Shown here in pieces: positions 36,400-45,656 of a stretch of DNA of 64,000 nt (within the stretch, counting starts at the first letter, position 1; each line of letters begins with the position of its first letter). Source of the DNA: Burkholderiales bacterium JOSHI_001 (lineage in GTDB: Bacteria > Pseudomonadota > Gammaproteobacteria > Burkholderiales > Burkholderiaceae_C); the NCBI GenBank assembly GCA_000244995.1, contig CM001438.1, positions 2,256,090-2,320,089 on the forward strand, read 5' to 3'. Below the pieces are notes generated by a model. That model made no database searches. It saw nothing but the letters and a program-made list of their open reading frames with translations, and was not told where the DNA came from. Made by a program: the position numbers and the translations under genes.

Positions 36400-37371
36400 A
36401 TGAGCAAGAAGCATTTTCTGGAGTTCGAGTCGGCCATCGCCGAACTGGAAACCAAGATCGAGGAACTGCGGTTCGTGCAGAACGAATCGGCAGTCGACAT
36501 CTCCGACGAGATCGAGCGCCTGGACAAGAAGAGCCAGGCCCTGACCAAAGAGATCTACTCCAGCCTCACGCCCTGGCAGGTGACGCAGATCGCGCGCCAC
36601 CCGCAACGGCCCTACACGCTGGACTACGTCAACGAGATCTTCACCGACTTTCAAGAACTGCACGGCGACCGCAGCTTCGCCGACGATGAATCCATCGTTG
36701 GCGGCCTGGCGCGCTTCAACGGCCACGCCTGCATGGTGCTGGGCCACCAGAAGGGCCGCGACACCAAGGAGCGCGGCCTGCGCAACTTCGGCATGGCGCG
36801 CCCCGAGGGCTACCGCAAGGCGCTGCGGCTGATGAAGCTGGCCGAAAAATTCAGCCTGCCGGTCTTCACCTTCGTGGACACACCCGGTGCCTACCCCGGC
36901 ATCGGCGCCGAAGAACGCGGCCAGTCCGAAGCCATCGGCCGCAACATCTTCGAGATGGCCCAGTTGGAAGTGCCCATCGTCACCACCATCATCGGTGAAG
37001 GCGGCTCGGGCGGCGCGCTGGCCATCAGCGTGGGCGACCAGGTGCTGATGCTGCAGTTTTCCGTGTACTCGGTCATTTCGCCCGAGGGCTGCGCATCCAT
37101 CATCTGGAAAAGCGCCGACCGCGCGGCCGATGCCGCCGAAGCCCTGGGCATCACCGCCCACCGGTTGAAGGCGCTGGGCCTGATCGACAAGATCGTCAAC
37201 GAGCCCGTGGGTGGCGCGCACCGCGACACCAAGCAGATGGCGTCCAGCCTGAAGCGTGCCCTGGTGGACGCCCACCGCCAGGTGGCCGACCTGAAGGTCA
37301 AGGAACTGCTGCAGCGCCGCTACGACCGGCTGCAGTCCTACGGCCGCTTTGCCGACACGAAGGACCGCTGA
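36400..37371 (+). CDS. accA: Acetyl-CoA carboxylase carboxyltransferase subunit alpha
   Basis: 323 aa, standard length. The N-terminal helical hairpin ([20 protein letters not shown]) precedes the carboxyltransferase domain with [60 protein letters not shown] and [14 protein letters not shown]. With AccD it transfers the carboxyl group from biotin to acetyl-CoA in fatty acid synthesis. ATG 36400 lacks a strong Shine-Dalgarno, and the repeat hairpin directly upstream may affect expression. tilS overlaps its 3' end. Confidence 0.96.
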   Translation: MSKKHFLEFESAIAELETKIEELRFVQNESAVDISDEIERLDKKSQALTKEIYSSLTPWQVTQIARHPQRPYTLDYVNEIFTDFQELHGDRSFADDESIVGGLARFNGHACMVLGHQKGRDTKERGLRNFGMARPEGYRKALRLMKLAEKFSLPVFTFVDTPGAYPGIGAEERGQSEAIGRNIFEMAQLEVPIVTTIIGEGGSGGALAISVGDQVLMLQFSVYSVISPEGCASIIWKSADRAADAAEALGITAHRLKALGLIDKIVNEPVGGAHRDTKQMASSLKRALVDAHRQVADLKVKELLQRRYDRLQSYGRFADTKDR

Positions 37372-38725
37372 ACCCGGCCGCCTGCCGACGCAGCGCGGCT
37401 GCGTGGCGGTGGCTTTCAGTGGGGGACGTGACTCCACCGCCTTGCTGCATGCCACGGTGCGCGCGGCGGCCGACCTGGGCCTGCGGGTGCTGGCCCTGCA
37501 TGTGCACCACGGCCTGATGCCTGAAGCCGACGCCTGGCTGGTGCATGCGAAGGCGCAATGCCGGCGTTGGGCCGCCAAGGGCTTGCCGCTCACTTTCCTT
37601 CACCGTCGGGTGCAGGGTCGGCCCGCTGCCGGCGACAGCGTCGAAGCCTGGGCCCGCCGTGAGCGCTACCGCGCCCTGGCTGAAATGGCCCGCGAGGCCG
37701 GCGCCGACCTGGTGCTGCTGGCCCACCACCGACGCGACCAGGCCGAAACCTTCGTGCTGCAGGCCCTGCGTGGCGCCGGGCCGGCAGGCCTGGCTGCCAT
37801 GCCGGCACAAGCCCAGCGCGATGGCATGGCCTGGGCGCGGCCCTGGCTGGGCCACAGCGCCGAGGCCTTGGCCGCCTACGTGAAGCGCCACCGACTGACG
37901 CACATCGACGACGGCTCCAACACCGACCCTCGATTTGCCCGCAACCGGCTGCGTCTGGCGGTGTGGCCGGCACTGCTGGAGGCCTTCCCGCAGGCTGAAG
38001 CCGCGCTGGGCCTGGCCGCCCTGCGCGCGCAGGATGCCGATGCGGCCCTGGATGAACTGGCGCAGGCCGATCTGGCAGCGATGGGGCTTCGGCGGCCCCT
38101 GGCCGCCGAAGCCCGCAGCGCCTTGCCGGTGGCCGACTGGCTGACCCTGTCGCACGCGCGGCGCGTGAACACTTTGCGTGCATGGCTGTCGACCCAACTG
38201 CCCCACGGTGCACCCCAAGCGCTGGTGCAGCGCCTGATGGACGACCTGCCGCAGTGTGAAGCAGCGCAGTGGCCCGCTGGCGAGGGTTTCGACTGTGTGC
38301 TCTACCGTGGCCGGCTGCGGTGCCAGCCGCAAGCCCGCACCAAGGCGCCGGCCGTTGTCGTGCCCCTGCCACAGCCCTTGGACCTGTCCCGCCCGGGCGA
38401 GCACCCGCTGCCCGACTGGGGCGGCCGCTGGGTGGTCAAGACGGTGAAGCAGGGTGGCGTGGCCGTGGCGCTTCTGCGTGCTTGCGAAGTGCGCGAACGC
38501 CAGGGCGGCGAGCAGTTCCAGTTGCAGGCCCGTGGCACCGCGCGTGCGCTCAAGAAGCAGTACCAGGCCCTGGCCGTGCCTGCCGGCGCGCGTGGCGGGC
38601 CCCTGCTGTGGCGAGGCGAACAATTGCTGTTCGTGCCCGGCCTGGGCCTGGATGCGCGCTGCCTGGCCGCGCCCGGCCAGGCCCAGCGCAGCCTGCGCTG
38701 GGTGCCCGACACCGCGGCCCCTTGA
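37349..38725 (+). CDS. tilS: tRNA(Ile)-lysidine synthase
   Basis: About 458 aa. The N-type ATP pyrophosphatase loop is [20 protein letters not shown], followed by [10 protein letters not shown] and [20 protein letters not shown], then [14 protein letters not shown]. The C-terminal domain (about 350-458) is the substrate-binding TilS_C type. It converts C34 of the AUA-reading tRNA-Ile to lysidine, an essential decoding step. The start is uncertain: TTG 37349 overlaps accA by 23 bases; GTG 37403 would start right at the P-loop strand. Confidence 0.92.
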   Translation: MPTRRTAEPGRLPTQRGCVAVAFSGGRDSTALLHATVRAAADLGLRVLALHVHHGLMPEADAWLVHAKAQCRRWAAKGLPLTFLHRRVQGRPAAGDSVEAWARRERYRALAEMAREAGADLVLLAHHRRDQAETFVLQALRGAGPAGLAAMPAQAQRDGMAWARPWLGHSAEALAAYVKRHRLTHIDDGSNTDPRFARNRLRLAVWPALLEAFPQAEAALGLAALRAQDADAALDELAQADLAAMGLRRPLAAEARSALPVADWLTLSHARRVNTLRAWLSTQLPHGAPQALVQRLMDDLPQCEAAQWPAGEGFDCVLYRGRLRCQPQARTKAPAVVVPLPQPLDLSRPGEHPLPDWGGRWVVKTVKQGGVAVALLRACEVRERQGGEQFQLQARGTARALKKQYQALAVPAGARGGPLLWRGEQLLFVPGLGLDARCLAAPGQAQRSLRWVPDTAAP

Positions 38726-38816
38726 CGCCGTCAGGCCCATGCCGGCCTGGCGGCTAAAATGCGAGGTTTGATTCCTGGGCACGAAACGGCCCGGCGCCAC
38801 CCTCAGCCACACCACC

Positions 38817-40088
38817 ATGTCATTGATCGTCCACAAATACGGCGGCACCTCGATGGGCTCGCCCGAGCGCATCAAGCAGGTCGCCAAGCGCGTTGCCAAA
38901 TGGGCGCGCGCCGGCCACCAGATGGTGGTGGTGCCCTCCGCCATGAGCGGTGAAACCAACCGCCTGCTGGGCCTGGCCAAGGAAGTGCAGCCCGCCACCG
39001 TCAATGACGCGGTGCTGCGTGAACTGGACATGATCGCGTCCACCGGCGAGCAGGTGTCGGTGGGCCTGCTGTCGCTGGCGCTTCAGGCCGAAGGCCAGCC
39101 GGCGGTCAGCTACAGCGGCTGGCAGGTGCCGGTGAAGACCGACAGCGCCTACACCAAGGCACGCATCGAAAGCATCGACGACGCGCGCGTGCGTGCCGAC
39201 CTCTTGGCGGGCAAGGTGGTCATCATCACCGGCTTCCAGGGCATCGACCCCCAGGGCCACATCACCACGCTGGGCCGTGGCGGTTCGGACACGTCGGCGG
39301 TGGCGGTGGCCGCGGCCATGAAGGCCGACGAATGCCTGATCTACACCGATGTGGACGGCGTCTACACCACCGATCCGCGCGTGGTGCCCGAAGCACGCCG
39401 GCTGCAGACCGTCAGCTTCGAGGAGATGCTGGAAATGGCCAGCCTGGGCTCCAAGGTGCTGCAGATCCGCAGCGTTGAATTCGCCGGCAAGTACCGCGTG
39501 CCGCTGCGCGTGCTGTCCAGCTTCACGCCCTGGGACATTGCCATCAACGAAGAGGCCGCCAGCGGCACCCTGATCACTTTCGAGGAAGACGAGAAGATGG
39601 AACAAGCCGTCGTATCCGGCATCGCGTTCAACCGCGACGAAGCCAAGCTCACCGTGGTGGGCGTGCCCGACCGCCCGGGCATTGCGTTCCAGATCCTGGG
39701 CGAGGTGGCGAATGCCAACATCGAGGTGGACGTGATCGTGCAGAACGTCTCCCACGACGGCAAGACCGACTTCAGCTTCACGGTGCACCGCAACGACTAC
39801 CAGCGCACGCTGGAACTGCTGCAGACCAAGGTGGCGCCGGCACTCGGCGCGGCCCAGGTGCAGGGCGACGCCAAGATCTGCAAGGTGTCCATCGTGGGCA
39901 TTGGCATGAAAAGCCATGCCGGCGTGGCCGCCAAGATGTTCGGCACCTTGTCGGCCGAGGGCATCAACATCCAGGTCATCACCACCAGCGAGATCAAGAC
40001 CTCGGTCGTGATCGATGAAAAGTACATGGAATTGGCGGTGCGTGCGCTGCACAAGGCCTTCGACCTGGACGGCCCCGCCGCAGCCTGA
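38817..40088 (+). CDS. lysC: Aspartate kinase
   Basis: 423 aa. The N-terminal [20 protein letters not shown] is the kinase signature; [20 protein letters not shown] and [20 protein letters not shown] complete the catalytic domain. Two ACT domains fill about 265-423 ([52 protein letters not shown]) and in the family bind lysine and/or threonine for feedback. It phosphorylates aspartate toward Lys, Thr and Met. TAAAAT at 38755-38760 is a likely -10 box; no convincing -35 is seen. tRNA-Ser follows 32 bases later. Confidence 0.96.
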   Translation: MSLIVHKYGGTSMGSPERIKQVAKRVAKWARAGHQMVVVPSAMSGETNRLLGLAKEVQPATVNDAVLRELDMIASTGEQVSVGLLSLALQAEGQPAVSYSGWQVPVKTDSAYTKARIESIDDARVRADLLAGKVVIITGFQGIDPQGHITTLGRGGSDTSAVAVAAAMKADECLIYTDVDGVYTTDPRVVPEARRLQTVSFEEMLEMASLGSKVLQIRSVEFAGKYRVPLRVLSSFTPWDIAINEEAASGTLITFEEDEKMEQAVVSGIAFNRDEAKLTVVGVPDRPGIAFQILGEVANANIEVDVIVQNVSHDGKTDFSFTVHRNDYQRTLELLQTKVAPALGAAQVQGDAKICKVSIVGIGMKSHAGVAAKMFGTLSAEGINIQVITTSEIKTSVVIDEKYMELAVRALHKAFDLDGPAAA

Positions 40089-40098
40089 AACTTGCGGC

Positions 40099-40104
40099 TA
40101 GAAT
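40099..40104 (+). promoter_or_regulatory. -10 box of tRNA-Ser
   Basis: TAGAAT, 16 bases before the first base of the tRNA, in the context GGCTAGAATCCGCG. A -35 hexamer would fall inside the end of lysC and is not recognisable. Confidence 0.55.
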
Positions 40105-40120
40105 CCGCGGTTCTGGCCCA

Positions 40121-40213
40121 GGAGACGTGACCGAGTGGCCGAAGGTGCTCCCCTGCTAAGGGAGTATGTGGGCAAAACCTGCATCGAGGGTTCGAATCCC
40201 TCCGTCTCCGCCA
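40121..40213 (+). tRNA. tRNA-Ser (anticodon GCU)
   Basis: Class II tRNA: acceptor GGAGACG pairs with CGTCTCC, discriminator G, and an encoded CCA at 40211-40213. The anticodon arm is CTCCC-CTGCTAA-GGGAG, giving anticodon GCT (reads AGC/AGU). A long variable arm (TATGTGGGCAAAACCTGCA) and the T arm GGTTCGAATCC follow. A terminator stands 15 bases downstream. Confidence 0.97.
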
Positions 40214-40227
40214 GATGAACGAATGAC

Positions 40228-40250
40228 AAGGCCCCGCAAGGGGCCTTTTT
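40228..40250 (+). terminator. Terminator of tRNA-Ser
   Basis: Stem AAGGCCCC / GGGGCCTT with loop GCAA and a run of T residues: strong rho-independent signal. The 251 bases from here to the next gene hold no gene or RNA that I can support; a CCCTG/CAGGG hairpin next to GGGGGCGCCCC at about 40440-40460 may be a decayed copy of the three-hairpin repeat. Confidence 0.88.
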
Positions 40251-40501
40251 CATGGGCAAAGTGGCCTGAATGTTCTTCCGGGCATCCGCCGGGTCCTGCC
40301 CACGCTGCCGGCGGCCCGAACTGGGCCGGCTGACTTCAGGCGCCCGGAAATCGTTGCTCGCCGACGGCGTTCGATCTGCGTGCGAAGGCGTTCGGGCAAG
40401 GCAGGCGCTGCATGACCTGTCAAAGGGGCCCCGAGGCACCCTGCTTTCAGGGGGCGCCCCTCGCGAGAGCGGACTTGGTTCCTGGCGGGCTTGCTCCGGG
40501 C

Positions 40502-41089
40502 TCACTGAAGCTTGGCAACTTCGCGTTCGACAAACGGCAGGTGCTCCACCCAGCCTTCCAGGCAAGACCGGTACAGACCCGCGGTGCAGGTTTCGGCGAA
40601 CCTGCGCTTGAGGGCGAACACCCGTTCGGGCGGCAGCCCCGCCCGGCTGTAGGCCTCGAAGTCCGACGCCGAGTCGCCGTAGGCGTACGCCAATTGCCAT
40701 CCAGCGGCCCGGTAGCGCGCCAGCACACCGGCCTTGAAGGTCGCCGCGTCTTCGCGTTCCGCCGCGCTTTGTGCCGCGTGAAGCGGGCCAGCCGGGAAGC
40801 CCTGCCGGGCCAGCCAGTCCGGCAGCATCGACTGGTACAGGGGAAGCCGCGTCGTGAGGTAGACGATCGTGTAGCCCTTGTCCGCATAGGCCTGCACCAC
40901 TTGCGGCGCCGCGGGCCGCACCTCGAGGACGTAGAGGTTGTGCGGCGTGAGCGTGCCGTCGATGTCGAGCACGAGCACCTGGTTGCGCTGTGCCGGGCTG
41001 GGCGCTACCGCCGCCGGCGGGATGGCCGCGCAGCCCGCGATGAACATCGCGGCGAATGCCGCAGCAGCGAGAAAGGTCGGGTGGCGCAT
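40502..41089 (-). CDS. HAD-family lipoprotein (LNS2/acid phosphatase-like)
   Basis: 195 aa from ATG 41089. The signal peptide ends in a lipobox (FLAAAAFAAMFIAGC), so the protein should be lipid-anchored at Cys. HAD motifs: motif I VLVLDIDGTLTPHN, motif II IVYLTTRLPLYQ, and motif IV AYGDSASDFEAYSRAG. The layout is that of small LNS2-type or plant-acid-phosphatase-like HADs. A phosphatase acting in the periplasm is expected; the substrate is unknown. It diverges from the lipase-like lipoprotein gene at 41271 with a 181-base gap between them. Confidence 0.8.
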   Translation of the reverse strand: MRHPTFLAAAAFAAMFIAGCAAIPPAAVAPSPAQRNQVLVLDIDGTLTPHNLYVLEVRPAAPQVVQAYADKGYTIVYLTTRLPLYQSMLPDWLARQGFPAGPLHAAQSAAEREDAATFKAGVLARYRAAGWQLAYAYGDSASDFEAYSRAGLPPERVFALKRRFAETCTAGLYRSCLEGWVEHLPFVEREVAKLQ

Positions 41090-41270
41090 GGGGAGTGGCT
41101 TGCCGTCAGCGGGGGGCCTCACGCCCATGCCGGGCAGCGGGCCTTGCCGAAGCGTATGACGTTTTCGCCCGCTGCAGCCCCACCCGGCGGCGGCGCAGAC
41201 GAAACCGTACACAGCATCAGGAAGCGGGCGTAGCATGGCCTGTCCTGTGGTTACCGCGGGGAGGGGCAGC

Positions 41271-42578
41271 ATGTTCATCCTGTCTGCGAACTGGGTTCGA
41301 AGATCTTTCGGCCTGGGGGCCAGCCTGCTGCTGCTGTCGGCCTGCACAGGCTTTGCGCCCCATCGCACCGAAGCGGGAGCCGTCTGCCAGCTCACCGCCG
41401 AAGGCAGGCCGACTGCCCCCGGCTGCGAGCGGGCAGGCGTGGAAACCTCTCCGAACTTCGAACTGTCCGTGGTGGAACTCACCGACCAGGGCTGGCTGCA
41501 GAGCCGGGACCAGCTGAAGAAGGCCCTGGCCTTGACGCAGGCGCGCCCCGAGGACACGGGGCCCGTCCAGGTGGTGCTGTTCGTGCATGGCTGGCAGCAT
41601 TCGGGGGCGTTCGACGATGCCAACGTCCGGATGTTCCGCGAAGCAATCCTGCCCGGCTTCGCGCTCAGCGGCAAGCAACGTGGCCTGCGCACGGTGGGCA
41701 TCTATGTGGGCTGGCGCGGCGAATCGATCGCGCTGGCCGGGCTGACCAACATCACCTTCTACGACCGCAAGGCCACCGCTGAACACGTGGCCCGGGGGTC
41801 GATCCGTGAGCTGATCTCGCATTTGCGCGCCCGGCAGGATGGCAGCACCGGCGCGGCAAGGGCCCATGTCACCCTGATCGGTCACAGCTTCGGCGGATTG
41901 ATCGTCTACAACGCCATCGCCGAGTCGCTGCTCGATTCGCTGGTGCGTTCGGCGCCAGGGCAACCGGCGAAGCCGATCGTCGACCTGGCCTTGGTGCTGA
42001 ACCCCGCGTTCGAAGCTTCCCGCTTCGAGCCCCTGTTCCAGGCGGCCATGGCGCGCCCGGTGCCCGATTCCACCGGCCGGCCGATTTTCGTCTCCATCAC
42101 CTCCAGCGACGACAGTGCCACCGCCACGGCCTTCCCACTGGGGCGCAAGATCAACTCGCTGTTCGACCACGAGGGCTGGGTCGAAGACGACCAATGCCCC
42201 GATCCTGGCCCATCTGCACCCGCAGCGCCGCGGCGCGCATGGGAGGAGTGCCCAGGCTTCGACCGCGGCCTGCGGCTGGAGAAGATGGCCAACACGCACA
42301 CCTTGGGCCACCTTCCGCGTTATGCCACCCACGAGCTCGCGCTGGCCGCCGACCAGAGCGTGGTGTGCCGGGCCCTGGCCGCTTCGGCGCGCCCTGCGAC
42401 CGTGGCGCCGGTGAACTGGCCGAGTTCGCCATCGCCGCGCAACCGCTTCCCCCTGTGGACGGTGCGCACGGGCGCCGAGGTCATCAAGGGCCACAGCGGC
42501 ATCTACCAGCCCGGGTTGTGGCAGTTCCTGGTTCGGCTGGCCCAGCCCACGGCGAACATTGATGCCCTGTGCCCATAG
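41271..42578 (+). CDS. Alpha/beta-hydrolase-fold lipoprotein (lipase/esterase-like)
   Basis: 435 aa from ATG 41271, which has GGGGAGGGG 5 bases upstream; an earlier in-frame start is less likely. A lipobox (ASLLLLSACTG) makes it a lipoprotein. The hydrolase core has QVVLFVHGWQHSGAF (oxyanion region), HVTLIGHSFGGLIVYNAIAE with the nucleophile Ser in GHSFGG, and a late SGIYQPGLWQF. An Asp and His for the triad are likely but I cannot place them with certainty. Expected to hydrolyse esters in the periplasm or at the outer membrane. The gene has no enzymatic neighbour apart from the HAD lipoprotein. Confidence 0.8.
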   Translation: MFILSANWVRRSFGLGASLLLLSACTGFAPHRTEAGAVCQLTAEGRPTAPGCERAGVETSPNFELSVVELTDQGWLQSRDQLKKALALTQARPEDTGPVQVVLFVHGWQHSGAFDDANVRMFREAILPGFALSGKQRGLRTVGIYVGWRGESIALAGLTNITFYDRKATAEHVARGSIRELISHLRARQDGSTGAARAHVTLIGHSFGGLIVYNAIAESLLDSLVRSAPGQPAKPIVDLALVLNPAFEASRFEPLFQAAMARPVPDSTGRPIFVSITSSDDSATATAFPLGRKINSLFDHEGWVEDDQCPDPGPSAPAAPRRAWEECPGFDRGLRLEKMANTHTLGHLPRYATHELALAADQSVVCRALAASARPATVAPVNWPSSPSPRNRFPLWTVRTGAEVIKGHSGIYQPGLWQFLVRLAQPTANIDALCP

Positions 42579-42715
42579 TCGGTGGTGCGCCCGAAGGCCG
42601 GCAGATTGCCACCGTTTCCGATTCAGGCTGCCCGACCCTGCCGTCAGCGTCCACTGGGCTGCTGCCGGTTTCAAGGACACCTTGTCAAGGTGGAAGATGG
42701 AACCGGAGGTGCGGT

Positions 42716-42903
42716 ATGGGAACAAGTCGGCAGTTCAGCCGGGAGTTCAAGCTTGAGGCAGTGAAATTGGTCAAGGAGCGAGGGGTGACGATAGCGCACG
42801 CCTGTCGCGACCTGGACGTGCACGAGAGCAGGCTCAGGGCCTGGATACGTGAGTTTGCGGCGGACCCCCAGCAGGCGTTTCCTGGCAAGTCCGGACACCG
42901 ACG
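42716..42903 (+). pseudogene. Truncated IS3-type transposase orfA (insertion sequence remnant)
   Basis: ATG 42716 opens an OrfA-like sequence: GTSRQFSREFKLEAVKLVKE, RGVTIAHACRDLDVHESRLR, AWIREFAADPQQAFPGK. This is the N-terminal helix-turn-helix of IS3-family OrfA, including the usual AFPGxG point, after which homology stops; there is no leucine zipper, OrfB or right end. The left end of the element is probably near 42640-42660. The remnant abuts the 3' end of the convergent beta-lactamase-fold gene, so the break seems to be an old deletion. Confidence 0.75.
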
Positions 42904-42987
42904 CCGCCTGCCGCGCGACGGCACGGCGCCGGGCATCAGGATGCCATCCGCGGGGCCGAGCCTGGGCTCCCAACAGCCCAGGCGCGG

Positions 42988-44784
42988 TCACTTCAGCGAC
43001 TTGTCGAAGCTCTTGGCCAACAGGGACTTCAGGCTGCCCTGGTAGGCGTTGCTGCCCGAATTCACCACCACGTAGGCCTGGATGCCCGAGGGGAACACCA
43101 TGACCTGCGAGCCGCATCCCCGACCCAGGTCGCCACTGTCCGGGCAACCGCCATTCTTGGTGTAGTACGGGCCCGCGGCTCCGCTGGCCGGCGCGTCGAA
43201 ACCCAGGTTGCCGGCGTACATGCTGCGCACCAGGGACACAGGCAGGATCTCGCCCTTGTCCAGCGCGGTGATGAAGCGCACATAGTCCACGGCCGACATT
43301 GCCAGGTAACCGGCCCCGCCTCTCCGGGCGAAGTCCGCGCGCGGGCCGCTGCCGGCCAAGCTGCGGTCCTGGTGGTTGTAGTTCAGCGAAAAGTTGCTGG
43401 CGGGGAAGTAGGACGCGCTGGCGCCCGCGGGGGCGAGCACCTTGTCGAACTGGTAGGTCACGAACATCCGGGAGAGGTCCTTGTTCAGTTCGTCGTGGGG
43501 GTTCTTGCACTTGAACAGCTTGAATTGCCCCAGCGCCTGCGCGCGCTGGGCCACCAGCGGCACCAGGTAGCGCATCAGCGCATAGGCGGTGTTGTTGTAG
43601 TTGGGGGGCTGCGTCGGGCGCACCCGTCCGGTGGCCACCACGTCTTCCAGGCAGCCATAGGGGTCTTCGCGGCAGCTGGGTTCAGTCAAACCGCTGGTGT
43701 GGTCCAGCAGGTCGCGAAAGCGCAGCTCGCCCATCCCGGGGCCTTGTGTCCAGCAGTCAGGCAGGAAGGGCGACACCTTGTCGTCCACGCTCAGCTGGCG
43801 CTCGTGCAGGGCCTTCACCAGCGCCACCGCCGTGATGGTCTTGGCCGCACTGGCCGTCTGCGCCTGGGTGCTGGTGGTGAACGAGGCCGCGCCCCCGTCC
43901 TGCCGCAGCCGCCGCAGGCCCCCCGCGCCCGAGCGAATCAGCGCGCCCCGCTGTGCAATGGCATAGGCGTAGCCCACCGTGTTGCCGTCCAGGGTGGTGC
44001 GAATGGACGCGGCGAAGGCGTCCCAGTCCACCGCGTAGTCGGGTGCCAGGGTCCGCGCGCGATTGGCACCGGTGTGCTGAACGGCCAAGGTCCGCGTGTC
44101 GCCCACCAGGGCCACGCCCACGCGGCCGCTGCTGGAGGTGCTGCCCTTGGGCACGTCCGCATGGTCGCCGCTGATCCCGCCCGAAGCTTCTCGCTGGCCG
44201 ACGAACACGCTGGTCCAGGGCGGGCGGGTGCCGGGCTGGAAGTCGGGCTCGGCCACCCACACCACCTGGCCGCGCAGTTCACGCACATAGTGGCGACTGC
44301 CGTCTTCGCCCGTGAAGACACCGTCCAGGTCGGCGGCGCTGGTCTTCTGGAAGCCGGCGGCGCGTCGCGCGGGCCATTCAAACGCACCCGGCTTCACTTC
44401 CTTCCAGGTGCTTGTGCCCAGCTTGTCCGAGCCGCTCTTGCGTGTCAGGCGGGTGTCGGCCTGCGAGATCTGCAGTTCCACGTCGCCGCTTTCGGTGCGG
44501 GTGCCCTTGGGAATGTCCAGGAAGCGCGCCTGGATGCGGTCGCCCTGCAGGCTGCCACTGAGCACGTAGGCGTACTGCAGCCCGGGGTGTTCGGCAAAGC
44601 CGAAAACCTGGCCTGCTTTCACCCGCAGGTACAGCGCGCTGCCGTCGCTGCCGCGGTAGATCTTGCTCAGGGTCTGGCCCCATGCGCTGCCAGGCCACAG
44701 GGCCTGCATGCACAACACGACCAGCCCCAACACGGGCCAGCCCCGAAGCCACCTGGCCACCGGATTGCTTGTGTACCTTGCCAT
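42988..44784 (-). CDS. Secreted serine beta-lactamase-fold hydrolase with two N-terminal repeat modules
   Basis: 598 aa from ATG 44784. A signal peptide (WPVLGLVVLCMQALWPGSAW) is followed by two related modules: about 42-117 with YRGSDGSALYLRVKAGQVFG and LDIPKGTRTESGDVELQIS, and about 154-237 with FTGEDGSRHYVRELRGQVVW and ADVPKGSTSSSGRVGVALV. The catalytic domain (about 255-598) has SAAK (Ser312, Lys315) as the SxxK pair and NYNNTAYALM as the YxN element, i.e. class C beta-lactamase/EstB/DD-peptidase fold. A function in cell-wall or ester hydrolysis is expected; the module is unassigned. The 3' end meets the IS remnant. Confidence 0.82.
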   Translation of the reverse strand: MARYTSNPVARWLRGWPVLGLVVLCMQALWPGSAWGQTLSKIYRGSDGSALYLRVKAGQVFGFAEHPGLQYAYVLSGSLQGDRIQARFLDIPKGTRTESGDVELQISQADTRLTRKSGSDKLGTSTWKEVKPGAFEWPARRAAGFQKTSAADLDGVFTGEDGSRHYVRELRGQVVWVAEPDFQPGTRPPWTSVFVGQREASGGISGDHADVPKGSTSSSGRVGVALVGDTRTLAVQHTGANRARTLAPDYAVDWDAFAASIRTTLDGNTVGYAYAIAQRGALIRSGAGGLRRLRQDGGAASFTTSTQAQTASAAKTITAVALVKALHERQLSVDDKVSPFLPDCWTQGPGMGELRFRDLLDHTSGLTEPSCREDPYGCLEDVVATGRVRPTQPPNYNNTAYALMRYLVPLVAQRAQALGQFKLFKCKNPHDELNKDLSRMFVTYQFDKVLAPAGASASYFPASNFSLNYNHQDRSLAGSGPRADFARRGGAGYLAMSAVDYVRFITALDKGEILPVSLVRSMYAGNLGFDAPASGAAGPYYTKNGGCPDSGDLGRGCGSQVMVFPSGIQAYVVVNSGSNAYQGSLKSLLAKSFDKSLK

Positions 44785-45156
44785 GGTTCGTGTACCTCTT
44801 GAAGGCTGAACGCCCATCAAGGGCGCAGGCGCTCCCGGCGAAGCGCGATCCTGCGCTTGACGTCGGGCCTGTCCTTCAAGGCTAGGCGCCGCGACGCAGC
44901 CATGTATCCCCCAGTTGCGCCGCTGACGCACGACAAGTTGGGGGTGGGCAAGGGGCCAGACACACCGCCTCAATGGGCTTGGCGCGAGGCGTGGTGGACC
45001 TGCTGGTGGACGCCCTTGCCGCGGCCAGCGCGGCGGCGCGCCACGACCTGGCCCCCATCCTGGGCCCGCTGGTGGATGGTCCGGCGGGCGACGCAGGCGC
45101 GCTGCGCCTGGGCATTCGCAAGGGTCTGCAAGCGCGGCCGGCCGGCCGCCCCATGT
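44785..45156. other. 372 bases without a supportable gene
   Basis: The stretch separates two minus-strand genes and should carry the promoter of the beta-lactamase-fold gene. A plus-strand frame from ATG 44973 (GLARGVVDLLVDALAAASAA) has coding-like composition but no ribosome binding site, runs on into the antisense of the VOC gene and matches nothing I know. It may be the relic of a gene. Confidence 0.5.
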
Positions 45157-45618
45157 TCAGTGCGGCGGCATGGCCTTTTGCATGGCCGCCGCAATCTGGT
45201 CGGGCGTCAGGTCCACCTTGTGCGTGGCCACCGACCACAGGTGGCCGAAGGGGTCTCGCAGTTGGCCATACCGGTCGCCCCAGAACATGTCCTGCAGCGG
45301 CATGGTCACGGTGGCCCCGGCGGCCACGGCGCGGGCCACCACGGCGTCGGCGTCCTGCACCTGGTGGTGCAGGGTGACCGGGCTGCCTCCCAGGCGCAGC
45401 GGGCCGTTGGCGCCCATGTCCGGGAATTCGTCCACCAGGAAGACCTGTGAATCGCCGATGCGCACGCAGGCGTGAATCAGCCGGCCGCCCGGGCCGGGCA
45501 GGCGGAACATTTCCACCGCGCCGAAAGCCTTCACGTAGAAGTCGATGGCGGCCGCGGCGTCGCTGCACACCAGGTGCGGGGTGATGCTGTGCATGCCGTC
45601 TGGAATGGCTTGGGCCAT
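45157..45618 (-). CDS. VOC-family (glyoxalase/bleomycin resistance fold) protein
   Basis: 153 aa from ATG 45618 with GGAGACAAAC before it. Two betaalphabetabetabeta halves: SITPHLVCSDAAAAIDFYVK, then FRLPGPGGRLIHACVRIGDS and LHHQVQDADAVVARAVAAGA, ending FWGDRYGQLRDPFGHLWSVA. The WGDRYGxxxDPFGHxW motif supplies a metal ligand in the family. It resembles PhnB-like VOC proteins of unknown substrate. It is the last gene of the tetR-phnB-VOC run and is separated from the previous gene by a GGGGTT-type tract. Confidence 0.82.
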   Translation of the reverse strand: MAQAIPDGMHSITPHLVCSDAAAAIDFYVKAFGAVEMFRLPGPGGRLIHACVRIGDSQVFLVDEFPDMGANGPLRLGGSPVTLHHQVQDADAVVARAVAAGATVTMPLQDMFWGDRYGQLRDPFGHLWSVATHKVDLTPDQIAAAMQKAMPPH

Positions 45619-45628
45619 GTTTGTCTCC

Positions 45629-45656
45629 GGGTTGGGGTTGGGGTTGGGGTTGGGGG
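45629..45656 (+). repeat. Telomere-like GGGGTT tandem tract with G-quadruplex pattern
   Basis: Five runs of G (3, 4, 4, 4 and 5) separated by TT on the plus strand, exactly filling the space between the stop codon of the PhnB-like gene and the Shine-Dalgarno of the VOC gene. On the mRNA it reads as AACCCC repeats. Copy number changes by slippage would alter spacing between the genes and not the coding frame. Confidence 0.85.

Noticed and set aside
40098-40700. Minus-strand frame reading FEPSMQVLPTYSLSRGAPSA
   Set aside because: It is the antisense of tRNA-Ser and its flanks, a well-known false protein.
44973-45377. 134-codon plus-strand frame after the beta-lactamase-fold gene
   Set aside because: Second half is antisense to the VOC gene; no start signals; at most a gene relic.
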